A stretch of 64,000 nucleotides of DNA from Salinibacterium sp. dk2585 (GCF_008001035.1 NZ_CP042856.1:2356001-2420000), one strand, 5' to 3'; shown: positions 7,852-16,918, counted from the stretch's first letter. Notes: a model not told the origin generated them from the sequence alone. Program-made: numbers and translations.

Positions 7852-8719
7852 CAGAGCGTCCTCCCCATTTCTCGGCGAAGTGTTCGCCGACGAAGTTGAC
7901 TGAAACGACCGTGAGCACCATCGCCAGCGACGGCCAGAGCACGGGCCAGACGTGGCCGCTGAGGAACGAGGTCTGCCCCTCGGAGACCATGAGGCCCCAG
8001 TCGGTCGTGGGCGGCTGCACGCCGAGCCCGAGGAACGAGATCGCCGCAAGCTCGGCGATCGACGCCCCGAAGCACATGAACTGGCTGGAGAGGAAGGGGC
8101 CGGCGACGTTCGGGAACACATGCCGCAGGAACACGATGACCCCACCGAAGCCGAGCACCTTCATCGACTGCACGTACTCCTTGGAACGCTCCTCGACGAC
8201 CGCGTTGCGGATGATTCGGGCCGCCGCCGGCACGAAGCCGATCGATAGCGCGATCACGGGGGCGACGAGGCCCGGGCCGAGCACCGCGACGGCGAAGACG
8301 GCCAGCAGGAGCGCGGGGAAGGCGAAGAGGAAGTCGATCACCCGGGAGATGACGTTGTCGATCCATCCGCCGTACCACCCGGCGACCGCCCCAAGGATGA
8401 GGGCCAGCACGGTCGAGCCGAGCGTGATGAGCACGGCGCCGAGCATGCTCACCTGCGTGCCCACCATGAGGCGGGAGAGGATGTCGCGGCCGTTCTGGTC
8501 TGTGCCCAGCAGGTGTCCGCCCGTGCCGGGCGCGGCATTCATGAGGGCGAAGTCGATGGCGGTGGGGCTGAAGGGGGTGATCCAGGGGCCCGCGATCGCG
8601 ACGAAGGCGACGAGGGTGAGGATGCCCCCGCACACCCACATGAGCCAGTCGGGGCGTTTGCGGGCCGGGCCGAAGGGAAACGGCAGGCGCGACTTTCTTA
8701 CGGCGGTGGTGGCACTCAT
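7844..8719 (-). CDS. Peptide/nickel-type ABC transporter permease (OppC/DppC type)
   Basis: 291 residues from the ATG at 8719, which overlaps the stop of the upstream permease (ATGA). It has the N-terminal OppC_N region (LTLVAFVAIAGPWITPFSP), the LLGTDQNGRDILSR motif diagnostic of DppC/OppC permeases, five further hydrophobic segments, and the cytoplasmic EAA loop (NAVVEERSKEYVQSMKVLG) that docks the ATPases. Together with the B-type permease it forms the membrane channel of the importer. Its end overlaps the next ATPase gene by 8 bases, so the operon is translationally coupled throughout. Confidence 0.92.
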   Translation of the reverse strand: MSATTAVRKSRLPFPFGPARKRPDWLMWVCGGILTLVAFVAIAGPWITPFSPTAIDFALMNAAPGTGGHLLGTDQNGRDILSRLMVGTQVSMLGAVLITLGSTVLALILGAVAGWYGGWIDNVISRVIDFLFAFPALLLAVFAVAVLGPGLVAPVIALSIGFVPAAARIIRNAVVEERSKEYVQSMKVLGFGGVIVFLRHVFPNVAGPFLSSQFMCFGASIAELAAISFLGLGVQPPTTDWGLMVSEGQTSFLSGHVWPVLWPSLAMVLTVVSVNFVGEHFAEKWGGRSDV

Positions 8720-9663
8720 CGGGCGGACCCTTTCAGGGAGATGCGCGGGTCGACGACAGGCAGCAGCAGGTCGATGATCAGGTTGGTCATGACGTAGGCG
8801 AAGACGATCAGGAGGGTGATCGCCTGCACGACCGGGAAGTCCATGCTCTGCACCGACTGGATCATGAGCGATCCGACCCCGTCGAGACCGAAGGTGACCT
8901 CCACGATCTGGCTGGAGACCATGAGCCCGGCGACCACGATGCCGCACTGGGTCAGGATCGGGGTGAGGGCGTTGCGGAAGACGTGGCGGCCATAGAGGGT
9001 GAAGCCCGAGACGCCGCGGCCCATGGCGACGCTGACATGCTCGCCGCCATGCTGCGCCTTGATGGAGGCCCGAGTGATGCGCACGATGATCGTGCAGAGG
9101 GCGAGCGCGAGCGTGATCGACGGCAGGGTGACGTGGTAGATGCGGTCGAGGAAGCCCTCCCCGCCGCCTGATACGGGGAACCAGCGCAGTCCGACACCGA
9201 AAATGAAGAGGAACGCGAAGGCGGTGACGAACACCGGCAGCGAGGAGACGACGGATGTCGCGTTGAGCACCGTGCGGTCGACCCGCCCCGGCTTCAACCC
9301 CGACAGCACGCCGAGCGAGACGCCGATGAGCACCGTGAGCACTCCCGCCATGACGACGAGGAGGATGGTGGTGGGCATCCGGCTGGCGATGAGCGAACCG
9401 ACATCCTGGCGGAATCGGAGCGAGGTGCCGAAGTCACCCTGGAACACCCCAAACAGCCAGTCGATGTAGCTGACGAAGAACGGCTTGTCGAGGCCGAACT
9501 GCGCCCTCACCGAGGCGATCAGTTCAGGCGTCGCCGTTGTGCTGTTGACGAGCAGGTCGATGGGATCACCCGGCGACAGGTAGAGCGCGCCGTAGACGAC
9601 GAAGCTCGCGACAACGAGTGTCGCGAGCATCGCGCCGATTCGACGGCTGAGATACAGGGCCAT
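8716..9663 (-). CDS. Peptide/nickel-type ABC transporter permease (OppB/DppB type)
   Basis: 315 residues from the ATG at 9663, chosen because GAGGAG lies seven bases upstream and the first helix begins immediately (MALYLSRRIGAMLATLVVA). An in-frame start at 9708 would add a non-hydrophobic leader and no ribosome site. It has the typical N-terminal LSPGDPIDLL motif, six hydrophobic segments and the EAA-type loop (TRASIKAQHGGEHVSVAMGRG). First gene of the leftward transporter operon, divergent from the binding-protein gene at 9891. Confidence 0.92.
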   Translation of the reverse strand: MALYLSRRIGAMLATLVVASFVVYGALYLSPGDPIDLLVNSTTATPELIASVRAQFGLDKPFFVSYIDWLFGVFQGDFGTSLRFRQDVGSLIASRMPTTILLVVMAGVLTVLIGVSLGVLSGLKPGRVDRTVLNATSVVSSLPVFVTAFAFLFIFGVGLRWFPVSGGGEGFLDRIYHVTLPSITLALALCTIIVRITRASIKAQHGGEHVSVAMGRGVSGFTLYGRHVFRNALTPILTQCGIVVAGLMVSSQIVEVTFGLDGVGSLMIQSVQSMDFPVVQAITLLIVFAYVMTNLIIDLLLPVVDPRISLKGSAR

Positions 9664-9890
9664 GCCGAGCTCCTCTGGTCTGGAACGAGTCAGCGACATG
9701 CGGTCCATCGGCTGACGTGATCAGTCTGGGAGGCGCCCGTGAAGCATCGATTTCGCAATAGTTAATCCCCTGTTTCGCCGGCCTGACGCCGCATTTCGGC
9801 CCCACATACTGGCTCCACCGGGCACCAGATCCATCCGCGAGACGGGCCCGCACCCGTGCACCGCACAGCCCCACACGACCAGGAGGCCCC
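9664..9890. promoter_or_regulatory. Divergent promoter region of the ABC importer
   Basis: 227 bases separating the leftward permease/ATPase operon from the rightward binding-protein gene. Both promoters, and probably the site for the GntR/UTRA regulator at 14.3-15.1 kb, should lie here. The right end has CAGGAGG seven bases before the ATG at 9891. An AT-rich patch (AATAGTTAATCCCC, near 9759) could be a -10 area. I find no clean palindrome to name as operator. Confidence 0.45.
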
Positions 9891-11519
9891 ATGAAAAACA
9901 CAGCGTTGAGAACCGCGACAGTCGTCATCGCGTCCACCCTCTTTCTCGCAGGATGCAGCTCCGCAGGCGGCGACAATGCGAAGGCCACTGATGACGGCTT
10001 CGAGCTGGTGAACCAGATGCCCGCCGCAACCAAGGGCCTCGACCACACCCTCCGATGGATGGCATCCGAGCCGCCGAACATCGACCCGTCGTTCACCGGG
10101 CTCGGCCAGATGATCTACTCCAACATGTGCGAGAACATCTCGATGCAGCTGCCCGACTACTCGATCGAACCCAACCTCGGCACGATCGAGCGCCCGGATG
10201 AGCTGACCTACGAGATCACGCTCCGCGACGACGTGACCTTCTGGGATGGCTCCCCCATGACGGCGGCCGACGCGGTGTGGACCTTCTCACGCCAGCTCGA
10301 CCCCAACCTCGGCTCCAACTTCCAGGCGTACATCTACAACATCGCGGGCGTCGAGCAGACGGGCGAATACACCTTCACCATCTCGATGAAGGCGCCAGAC
10401 GTCATGCTCGAGCCGCTGCTCGCGACGGGCTTCGGCGCCGTCCACTCCAAGGCGTGGGGCGAAGCCAACCCGGGCAAGATCGGCACGGCAGACGGCGGAC
10501 TCATGTGCACGGGTCCCTACATCTTCGAGAAGTGGACCCCCGGCGCCGGCATCACCATGACGAAGAACCCGAACTACTGGGATGAGAGCCGCGCAGCCCT
10601 CACCGAGAAGGTCGAGTTCGTCTTCAACGACGACCCGACCTCGGTCGTGGCGTCCATGGTCGGTGGCGACCTCGACGGCGGCTTCGACTTCTCGCTCGCG
10701 GCGCTCGAACAGCTCAAGAACTCGACTGGAACCGTCACCTTCGGCCCCAGCCTCGGCTTCTGGAACGTGCTGTTCGTCGATGTGCCCAACCACCCGCTCA
10801 GCACTGAGCAGCGCCGGGCGCTCATGCTCGCGCTCGACTACGAGGGAATCATCAAGGGCGTGCTGAAGGGCGCCGCTGAAGAGGACCGCGCCCTCACCCC
10901 GCGCACCAGCTGGGGCTACAGCGAGGAGATCTACAAGGCAGCGTGGGACGAGCTCGATGGTGGCCGCCAGGACATGGAGGAGGCCGAGGCGATCATCGCT
11001 GAGGTTGGGCTCCCTGACGAGGCCATCGTCATCCCCTACCGCGCTGAGTCACCCGAGATGAACCAGATCGCCAACGCGATCGCCTCCGCCGCCGATTCCC
11101 TCGGGATGAAGGCCGAACTGCGCGCCTTCCCGCAGACGCAGTACTCGCAGTTCTACCGCAGCCCAGAGGCGCGCGAAGCCGAGGGCATCGACATGTACAT
11201 CATGAACGGCTACATGGACGCGATCCCCGAGCCCACCGCGTGGTACCTGAACTACATCACGGGCCGCTTCGGGCACATCTTCAACGTCGAGAACCCGGCC
11301 AGCGACGAGTGGGTCTCCGAGGCGAGCCACACCCTCGACGACGACGCCCGCGCCGAGCTCATGGTGAAGGCACAGCAGTACTACAACGACGAGATGTTGA
11401 TGATGGCCGTCGCCGCCCCCTACACGCGCGTCTGGACCGCTCAGGGCGTCACGGGAGCACCGGCATCCGACACCTACCGCGTCTGGGCTTGGGCCGCCGC
11501 CATCGGCGCCGCCGAGTAA
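9891..11519 (+). CDS. ABC transporter substrate-binding lipoprotein (peptide/nickel family 5)
   Basis: 542 residues with a lipoprotein signal (TLFLAGC, Cys22), captured extracellular ligand receptor of the importer. The family-5 signature is clear: LRWMASEPPNIDPSFTG, then YEITLRDDVTFWDGSPMTAADAVWTF, GPYIFEKWTPG and a C-terminal lobe with YFRS-like repeats. ATG at 9891 has CAGGAGG upstream. It is transcribed away from its permease/ATPase genes and toward the monooxygenase at 11.6 kb, which suggests that the ligand is the monooxygenase substrate or its precursor. Family-5 proteins bind peptides, nickel chelates, sugars or opines, so the ligand is open. Confidence 0.9.
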   Translation: MKNTALRTATVVIASTLFLAGCSSAGGDNAKATDDGFELVNQMPAATKGLDHTLRWMASEPPNIDPSFTGLGQMIYSNMCENISMQLPDYSIEPNLGTIERPDELTYEITLRDDVTFWDGSPMTAADAVWTFSRQLDPNLGSNFQAYIYNIAGVEQTGEYTFTISMKAPDVMLEPLLATGFGAVHSKAWGEANPGKIGTADGGLMCTGPYIFEKWTPGAGITMTKNPNYWDESRAALTEKVEFVFNDDPTSVVASMVGGDLDGGFDFSLAALEQLKNSTGTVTFGPSLGFWNVLFVDVPNHPLSTEQRRALMLALDYEGIIKGVLKGAAEEDRALTPRTSWGYSEEIYKAAWDELDGGRQDMEEAEAIIAEVGLPDEAIVIPYRAESPEMNQIANAIASAADSLGMKAELRAFPQTQYSQFYRSPEAREAEGIDMYIMNGYMDAIPEPTAWYLNYITGRFGHIFNVENPASDEWVSEASHTLDDDARAELMVKAQQYYNDEMLMMAVAAPYTRVWTAQGVTGAPASDTYRVWAWAAAIGAAE

Positions 11520-11539
11520 GACACACCTCGCGCTGCCAA

Positions 11540-11570
11540 GGGATGCGGGCGGCCCCGTCGCCCGCATCCC
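11540..11570 (+). terminator. Strong hairpin between binding protein and monooxygenase genes
   Basis: GGGATGCGGGCG and its perfect reverse complement (12-bp arms, 7-base loop) shortly after the binding-protein stop. There is no T run, so it may partly terminate or protect the 3' end of the binding-protein message, which is commonly needed in excess over downstream products. Confidence 0.6.
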
Positions 11571-11626
11571 CGGCGGCGGCATCTCACGCAACGAAACGCA
11601 TGACACAGAACGAAGGAACCACACCT

Positions 11627-12955
11627 ATGTCCAGCAAGCCCTTCCACCTCGGCTACTTCATGAACGGCTCAGCAGCGCAGTCCTTCGGGATGCCCTTCTC
11701 GGGAAGGATCGGCCGCGACTGGAGCAACGGCTCCTTCTACACCGACACCGCCCGGGCCCTGGAGCGCGGCAAGTTCGACTTCCTCCTCTTCGAAGACGCC
11801 TACCACGTGCCCAACGCCTGGGAGGGAACGCACAACACGCACGTCGAGAACGCGATCGCGGTGCCACGCCTCGACACGATCGTGCTGGCGTCGATGGTCG
11901 CGCAGGCAACGAGCCGCCTCGGTCTTGTCGCGACCCTGCCGACCTTCGCCTTCCACCCCTACCTGATGGCCCGGCTCATCGGCTCCCTCGACGCCGTCTC
12001 AGAGGGCCGCGGCGCCTGGAACGTCGTCACCGGCGCACAGCCCCTCGCCTTCCAGAACTTCGGCATGGAGATGGACCCCGCCGAGGACCGCTATGCCCAC
12101 GCGACCGAGTACGTCGAGCTGGTGAAGAAGATCTGGGAGTCCTGGGAGCCGGATGCGATCAACACCGCCCCCGGCGCGACCACCTTCGCCGATTCCTCCA
12201 AGGTGCACACGGTCGACTACAACGGCAAGCTCCTGCAGCACTCCGGCTCGGCCCTCGTCTCCGGCCCGGCACCCCAGGGCCACCCCGTCATCGCGCAGGC
12301 GGGCGCCTCGAAGGACGGCAAGATCCTCGCCGCGACCCACGCCGACATCGTCGTGGGGGTCGCATCCAGCCCCGAGGGCATGAAGGAGTACCGGGACTTC
12401 GTGCGTGCCGAGATCGTGCGTCAGGGGCGCAACCCCGACGACACCAAGGTCTTCTTCAGCATCTCGCCAATCCTCGGTGCCACGCAGGAGGAGGCGGAGG
12501 TGCACGGCCGCGTACGCGAGGAGCAGGCGCGCGCCCGCGCCATCTCGACGCTGGCGGATGCCGCGGACCGTATGAACGTCGACCTCTCGCGCATGCCGCT
12601 CGACGAGATCCTGAGCGATGAGGTCATCGACAGCCTCTACACGCACGGGCAGCGCTCCTCGCTCGACACCTTCAAGAAGCAGCTGCGCGGTCGCACCGTC
12701 CGGCAGCTCGGCGAGCAGATGGGTTCCCGCTCGGCCCAGTGGACGGGCACGGCCGACAAGGTCGCGAGCGAGATGCAGGCGGTGGCCGAGGAGGTTGGCA
12801 TCGACGGCTTCATCATCTCGGCAACCAAGGGCGGGCACACTCGCCGCTTCGTGGACGAGATCGTCGACGGCCTCGTGCCGGCACTCCAGGCCCGCGGCCT
12901 TGTGCGCGAGGAGTACGAGCACACGCAGCTCCGCGACAACCTGCGCGCCTTCTGA
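11627..12955 (+). CDS. FMN-dependent monooxygenase, NtaA/SnaA/DszA family (luciferase-like)
   Basis: 442 residues. This family uses FMNH2, supplied by a separate flavin reductase, and O2 to oxidise small molecules (nitrilotriacetate, dibenzothiophene sulfone, pristinamycin precursors). Typical segments are present: LGYFMNGSAAQSFGMP, ALERGKFDFLLFEDAYHVPNAWEG, GAWNVVTGAQPLAFQNFG and HPVIAQAGASKDGK. I start at the ATG at 11627 because GAAGGA precedes it; an ATG at 11600 in frame is possible. It sits between an ABC binding protein and an MFS carrier, and candidate reductases lie at 21.0-22.1 kb. The substrate is unknown. Confidence 0.88.
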   Translation: MSSKPFHLGYFMNGSAAQSFGMPFSGRIGRDWSNGSFYTDTARALERGKFDFLLFEDAYHVPNAWEGTHNTHVENAIAVPRLDTIVLASMVAQATSRLGLVATLPTFAFHPYLMARLIGSLDAVSEGRGAWNVVTGAQPLAFQNFGMEMDPAEDRYAHATEYVELVKKIWESWEPDAINTAPGATTFADSSKVHTVDYNGKLLQHSGSALVSGPAPQGHPVIAQAGASKDGKILAATHADIVVGVASSPEGMKEYRDFVRAEIVRQGRNPDDTKVFFSISPILGATQEEAEVHGRVREEQARARAISTLADAADRMNVDLSRMPLDEILSDEVIDSLYTHGQRSSLDTFKKQLRGRTVRQLGEQMGSRSAQWTGTADKVASEMQAVAEEVGIDGFIISATKGGHTRRFVDEIVDGLVPALQARGLVREEYEHTQLRDNLRAF

Positions 12956-12959
12956 ACCG

Positions 12960-14255
12960 GTGGGCTCCCTCTCCAGCATCCGCTCGCGGGTGGGGTTCCT
13001 GACGGGTGCCCTCGTCGTGCTCATGCCTCTCTCCCAGCTCGGATTCATCCCCGTCTCCGCGCTGCTGGGAGAGAGGCTGGGCATCGGCGCCGCGGCCATC
13101 GGCCTCGCGATCGGGCTCTACGCGATCTCGGCAGCCGTGGCCACCGTGCTCTTCGGCCCGCTCTTCGACCTCTACCCGGTGCGGCGCATCCTCCCCTGGG
13201 CGGTGTGCATCAACCTCGCGGTGTCACTCGCCTTCATCTGGGTGCCCAACCTCGAGATGCTCATCGTCGGCCGGATACTGGCCGGCCTCGCCAACAGCGC
13301 GCTCGCCCTCAGTGCCTCGGTCATCGTCGCCGACGCCTTCCGCGACCGACCCGGTGATCGGGATCGCGCCTACTCGGGGCTGCAGACCTTCGTGTCGACG
13401 GGGGCGATCACGGGCCTCGCGCTCGGCGGCCTCTGTGCGGGCCTCGGCCAGCCCTGGCTCTACTTCGCGATCGTCGCGGCGTACGCCGCCATCATCCTCT
13501 GCATCACTCCCCTGATCCTGCGGCGGATGCGCACGGTGACCGCCGCCCAGACGGTCGCCGAGGCGGGCGCGAGCGTCGACGCGGATGCCGTGCACGCCCT
13601 CGAGACGAAGGCTGCGGCATCCAGTCCCGCGGCCGTGCTGCGCGGCATCGTCGGCTTCATGCGGGAGCCACAGACGATCCTGCTGCTGGTCGCGACCGCG
13701 TGCGCAAGCTGGGTATTGCAGTCGGGCCACTATGGCTTGAGCATGCTGCTCAACGAGGTGCAGCCCGACATCGTGTTGCGCACGGTGCTCACGGTTGTGA
13801 TCCCCGTCGGTGTGCTCCTCGGCGCCCTCATCAACCAGTGGTCGCTCGGCCGCCGCGGCCCCAGGGGGGTCTACGGGCGCGCCTACCTGCTGCTGCCCCT
13901 GGCCGGGGGCGTGCTGGCGGTAGCCCTCCTCACGCAACAGCCGGCCGCGTGGGCTGCGGGCCTGCTCTGCGTGGGGATCGTCTGCGGCATGCTCGGCCCG
14001 CTGCAGCCGACCATCATGATCGGGTGGTACCCCGACCTGCGAGGGAGCGCATCCGCCTCGGTGAGCGTCTCACAGTCGATCGGCGCCGCCCTGGGCCCCA
14101 TCGCTATCGGCGCGCTCGCCGCCGTGTGGAGTCTCTCCGGTGCAGTGCTGATCGGCGTGGGGGTCGCCCTCGTGGGTGCAGTGCTTGCCGCAGTGCTCGG
14201 CCGGGGCGACACGGGGCCGCACGTCGCCGAGGCCGAGTTCGCGCCGGCACGATGA
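12960..14255 (+). CDS. MFS transporter
   Basis: 431 residues from a GTG at 12960, four bases after the monooxygenase stop, implying co-transcription. About twelve hydrophobic segments with a central charged loop (RRMRTVTAAQTVAEAG). The loop after helix 2 (GPLFDLYPVRRI) is a degenerate MFS motif A. The pattern resembles arabinose-efflux/AraJ-like drug:H+ antiporters. In context it may export a product of the monooxygenase reaction or import its substrate. A GTG at 12990 is an alternative start that would trim ten residues. It converges on the GntR-type regulator. Confidence 0.8.
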   Translation: MGSLSSIRSRVGFLTGALVVLMPLSQLGFIPVSALLGERLGIGAAAIGLAIGLYAISAAVATVLFGPLFDLYPVRRILPWAVCINLAVSLAFIWVPNLEMLIVGRILAGLANSALALSASVIVADAFRDRPGDRDRAYSGLQTFVSTGAITGLALGGLCAGLGQPWLYFAIVAAYAAIILCITPLILRRMRTVTAAQTVAEAGASVDADAVHALETKAAASSPAAVLRGIVGFMREPQTILLLVATACASWVLQSGHYGLSMLLNEVQPDIVLRTVLTVVIPVGVLLGALINQWSLGRRGPRGVYGRAYLLLPLAGGVLAVALLTQQPAAWAAGLLCVGIVCGMLGPLQPTIMIGWYPDLRGSASASVSVSQSIGAALGPIAIGALAAVWSLSGAVLIGVGVALVGAVLAAVLGRGDTGPHVAEAEFAPAR

Positions 14256-14262
14256 CACGTGA

Positions 14263-14301
14263 GTCCCGGCCCCGCCGACATCCGTCGGGTGGGACCGGGA
14301 C
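14263..14301. terminator. Bidirectional hairpin between convergent genes
   Basis: Inverted repeat with outer arms GTCCCGG/CCGGGAC and inner pairing CCGAC/GTCGG, between the stops of the MFS gene and the convergent GntR gene. GC-rich without a clear T run. Confidence 0.6.
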
Positions 14302-14305
14302 GATG

Positions 14306-15133
14306 TCAGGGTCCGACGAAGCGCTCGGGTTCGACCGAAAGCTGCACGACCTCACCGCGCTGGCGCACGAAATAGAGCAGCACGAGGGAGCCATCCGGCC
14401 CGTATACGGCCGTCTGGATGTAGAGCAGCGGATGCCCCACCTGCACCTCGAGCTGGGTCGCGGAGGACTCGTCGGCAACGATTGCGTTGATGACTCGCTC
14501 GGCCCGCAGCGGCTTGTGCCCGAAGCGGTCCTCGAGGATGCCGAGAAGGTCGAACTCCGCGTCCTCGGGGCCTAGCGAGTCCTGCTCGCGGAGCGGCACG
14601 AAGAAGGTGCGGAGCAGGCCGGGCACACCGCGATAGGTGCGGCGCTTCTCGAACACCGCGACGCGGGTCGAGCCCGCGGGAAAGGTCTCGCTCATGACCT
14701 GTGGAATGTCGTATTCGACGTTCCAACCGAGCAGGGTCGAGGTGGTCTCGACCTCGGCGGTGTGCACGTCGCGCAGCCTGTCGGAGCGCCAGAGCGTGGG
14801 AGCGTCACCCGCATAGGTGCCGACGCCGGGGATCCGCCGCACCGCCTGGTCATCGGCGAGGAGCTTCATGGCCGCGCGGGCGCTGTTGCGTGAGGCCCTG
14901 AACTGCCGAGCGATGTCCTCCTCGGCGGGCATCCGCTGTTCCATCCTCGCGAGGGGAACGACGTAGTAGGCCAGCAGGTCGCGCAGGCGGCGGGCTTCAT
15001 CCCGCACCAAGTCGCTGCCCATGTTGAGCATCTTGGTGGTCGTGAAGGTGCGGCGACGGTGCTCGTCGAACTGCGAGCGGCGCGTCCTGGCTTCTTGCAC
15101 GTTGTGGGGTTGATCCCAGGCCACGTCAGTCAT
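14306..15133 (-). CDS. GntR-family transcriptional regulator with UTRA sensor domain
   Basis: 275 residues. A winged-helix DNA-binding domain at about 45-108 (MPAEEDIARQFRASRNSARAAMKLLADDQAVRRIPGVGTYAG) is followed by a UTRA ligand-binding domain (about 120-270; ending LYFVRQRGEVVQLSV), the HutC-like arrangement in which a small molecule releases the repressor. It faces the monooxygenase/MFS genes and lies between them and the urease operon, so it could control either. Its gene neighbours make the ABC importer/monooxygenase set the more likely target. The 45-residue N-terminal extension before the HTH is unusual, and a later start (Met35 or Met38) is possible. Confidence 0.85.
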   Translation of the reverse strand: MTDVAWDQPHNVQEARTRRSQFDEHRRRTFTTTKMLNMGSDLVRDEARRLRDLLAYYVVPLARMEQRMPAEEDIARQFRASRNSARAAMKLLADDQAVRRIPGVGTYAGDAPTLWRSDRLRDVHTAEVETTSTLLGWNVEYDIPQVMSETFPAGSTRVAVFEKRRTYRGVPGLLRTFFVPLREQDSLGPEDAEFDLLGILEDRFGHKPLRAERVINAIVADESSATQLEVQVGHPLLYIQTAVYGPDGSLVLLYFVRQRGEVVQLSVEPERFVGP

Positions 15134-15198
15134 GTGTCACTCCGATTTGCCTCGATGGATGGGGAGCGTAGCAGTCGGATTTCGCCCTTTCGGGCGGC

Positions 15199-15225
15199 GT
15201 AATCGTGGCGTAACGCGAACGTAAC
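15199..15225 (+). promoter_or_regulatory. GlnR-like operator: three GTAAY units at 11-bp pitch
   Basis: GTAAT (15199), GTAAC (15210) and GTAAC (15221), each separated by exactly six bases. The actinobacterial nitrogen regulator GlnR binds repeats of the form GTnAC-n6-GaAAC, also at 11-bp pitch. The site is about 80 bases before the first gene of the nickel carrier/urease operon, a known class of GlnR target. The spacing and motif are seen directly; GlnR identity is inference. Confidence 0.6.
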
Positions 15226-15307
15226 TGCCCCGCTTCACAGGCTGCGATGCTGGGCTGCACCACCAGTCGCGAGCGAGCTGTTCGCGGCACGAACCATCGG
15301 AGAAGCC

Positions 15308-16279
15308 ATGCACGTACCTGACGGATTCCTTGACACGCCAACATCGGTGGCCACCGGAGTCGCGGCGGCTGCGGCGCTCGCCCTGGCGATTCGAAGCTCC
15401 CGGATGCAGCGTCCCTCGCGAACCTCGCCGGGCGCACCGGCCGCATCCGCCGCGCCCTCACGCACGACCACGGCGCTCGTCACCTCATTCATCTTCGCTG
15501 GGCAGATGATCAACCTTCCTGTCAGCGACGGCACGAGCGGTCACCTCATGGGTGGCGCAATAGCGACCGTGTTGCTCGGCCCCGCGCGGGCCCTCATGGC
15601 GATGGGGGTCGTGCTGGCAGTGCAGGCGGTGCTCTTCGCTGACGGGGGACTCAGCGCCCTCGGCACGAACATCCTGCTCATGGGCATCGTGCCCGTGCTC
15701 ACCACCTGGCTCGTGCTCCGCGCAGCCGAGCGCCTCCTGCCGATCGGCCGGGCTTCGCGCGTGGCAGCCGGTGCGCTTGCGGGTCTCCTGTCGGTGCCGC
15801 TCTCCGCCGGCACCTTCGTCGGCCTCTACGCGATCGGCGGAGAAGCTCCTGTCGCATTTGGCGCGCTCGTATCGGGGATGCTCGGCTGGCACCTGCTCAT
15901 CGGAGTCGTCGAGGCCGCCATCACGGCAGCCGTGCTCGCGACCGTCTTGGCGAGTCGACCGCACGCGAGCACGCGCACGCTCGTCGTCTCCTCCGCCGTG
16001 GCAAGCGTGGCGGTCGCAACGGTCGCCTCGCAATGGGCATCCGGCCACCCCGATGGGCTCGAGTTCGTCGCGACAACGACCGGATTCCTCGACACTGCCC
16101 GCGATAGCCTCGCGGCACTCAGCCCCTTCGCCGACTATGCGACCGCAGGGATCACCAACTCGTGGGCGTCGCTCGCGGTCGCCGGGGTCGTGGGCGTGGC
16201 GGTGAGCTTCGCCATGGCGTTCCTCACGGCGGGCCGCCGCCCGGCCGTCGTCGCCGAATCCGACGCGGTGCCTGCATGA
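15308..16279 (+). CDS. ECF-type nickel transporter substrate component, NikM-NikN fusion
   Basis: 323 residues, multi-spanning. The N-terminus MHVPDGFLD supplies the His2-type metal ligand typical of CbiM/NikM after which nickel or cobalt is co-ordinated by the N-terminal amine and His. The core has [25 protein letters not shown], typical of CbiM. The C-terminal third carries HPDGLEFVA (the PDGLE motif of CbiN/NikN) and a last helix. So M and N parts are fused. The usual Q and O energising subunits are not next to it or in this window. Its stop overlaps ureA (ATGA), tying nickel uptake to urease maturation. Preceded by a GlnR-like site. Confidence 0.85.
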   Translation: MHVPDGFLDTPTSVATGVAAAAALALAIRSSRMQRPSRTSPGAPAASAAPSRTTTALVTSFIFAGQMINLPVSDGTSGHLMGGAIATVLLGPARALMAMGVVLAVQAVLFADGGLSALGTNILLMGIVPVLTTWLVLRAAERLLPIGRASRVAAGALAGLLSVPLSAGTFVGLYAIGGEAPVAFGALVSGMLGWHLLIGVVEAAITAAVLATVLASRPHASTRTLVVSSAVASVAVATVASQWASGHPDGLEFVATTTGFLDTARDSLAALSPFADYATAGITNSWASLAVAGVVGVAVSFAMAFLTAGRRPAVVAESDAVPA

Positions 16280-16578
16280 ACTTCACGCCCGCCGAGTCGG
16301 AGAAGCTGCTGCTCTCAGTGGCTGGGATGGTCGCGCGAGACCGCCTCGCCCGGGGCATCACGCTGAACTACCCGGAAGCCGTCGCCCTCCTGAGCACTTG
16401 GGTGCTCGAGAGGGCGCGGGAAGGGGCCAGCGTCGCAGACCTCATGGTCGACGGACGAGCGGTGCTTCGCCGCGACCAGGTCATGGACGGCGTCGCCGCG
16501 ATGCTCAGCGACGTGCAGGTCGAGGCGACCTTCCCCGACGGGCGCAAGCTCGTCACCATCCACCACCCCATCGCTTAG
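16276..16578 (+). CDS. ureA: Urease gamma subunit
   Basis: 100 residues, the standard length for UreA. Start ATG at 16276 overlaps the nickel carrier stop. Conserved stretches are complete: [46 protein letters not shown] and the C-terminal [18 protein letters not shown]. UreA is the small structural subunit of the nickel enzyme that hydrolyses urea to ammonia and carbamate. It is followed after seven bases by ureB. Confidence 0.97.
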   Translation: MNFTPAESEKLLLSVAGMVARDRLARGITLNYPEAVALLSTWVLERAREGASVADLMVDGRAVLRRDQVMDGVAAMLSDVQVEATFPDGRKLVTIHHPIA

Positions 16579-16585
16579 GAACACC

Positions 16586-16917
16586 ATGGCCACCACCTCG
16601 ACGTCAGGCCCCGGCGCGATCCGCGTGCGGCCGGGAACCATAGAACTCAATGCCGACCGAACGGAGGCCGAGCGGATCACGCTCATCATGGTCAACACGG
16701 GCGACCGTCCGGTGCAGATCGGCTCGCACATCCACCTGCCCGATGTGAACCCAGCGCTCGATTTCGACCGCGAGCGGGCCGCAGGCTTCCGGCTGGACAT
16801 CCCCTCTGGCACGTCGCAGCGCTTCGAGCCCGGCGCCTCCCGAGAGGTCGATGCGGTCGCCCTGCGCGGACGACGCCTCGTGCCCGGCATCCGCCTGCGT
16901 GAAGAGGGAGTCGCCTG

Positions 16918-16918
<1 letters not shown>
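16586..16918 (+). CDS. ureB: Urease beta subunit
   Basis: 110 residues. Typical UreB features: [47 protein letters not shown] and a C-terminal basic stretch. In most bacteria the usual wording is SHYHFFEVN; here the His residues sit in SHIHLPDVN. Its TGA shares its last base with the ATG of ureC, so translation is coupled. Structural subunit forming the (UreABC)3 trimer. Confidence 0.96.
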
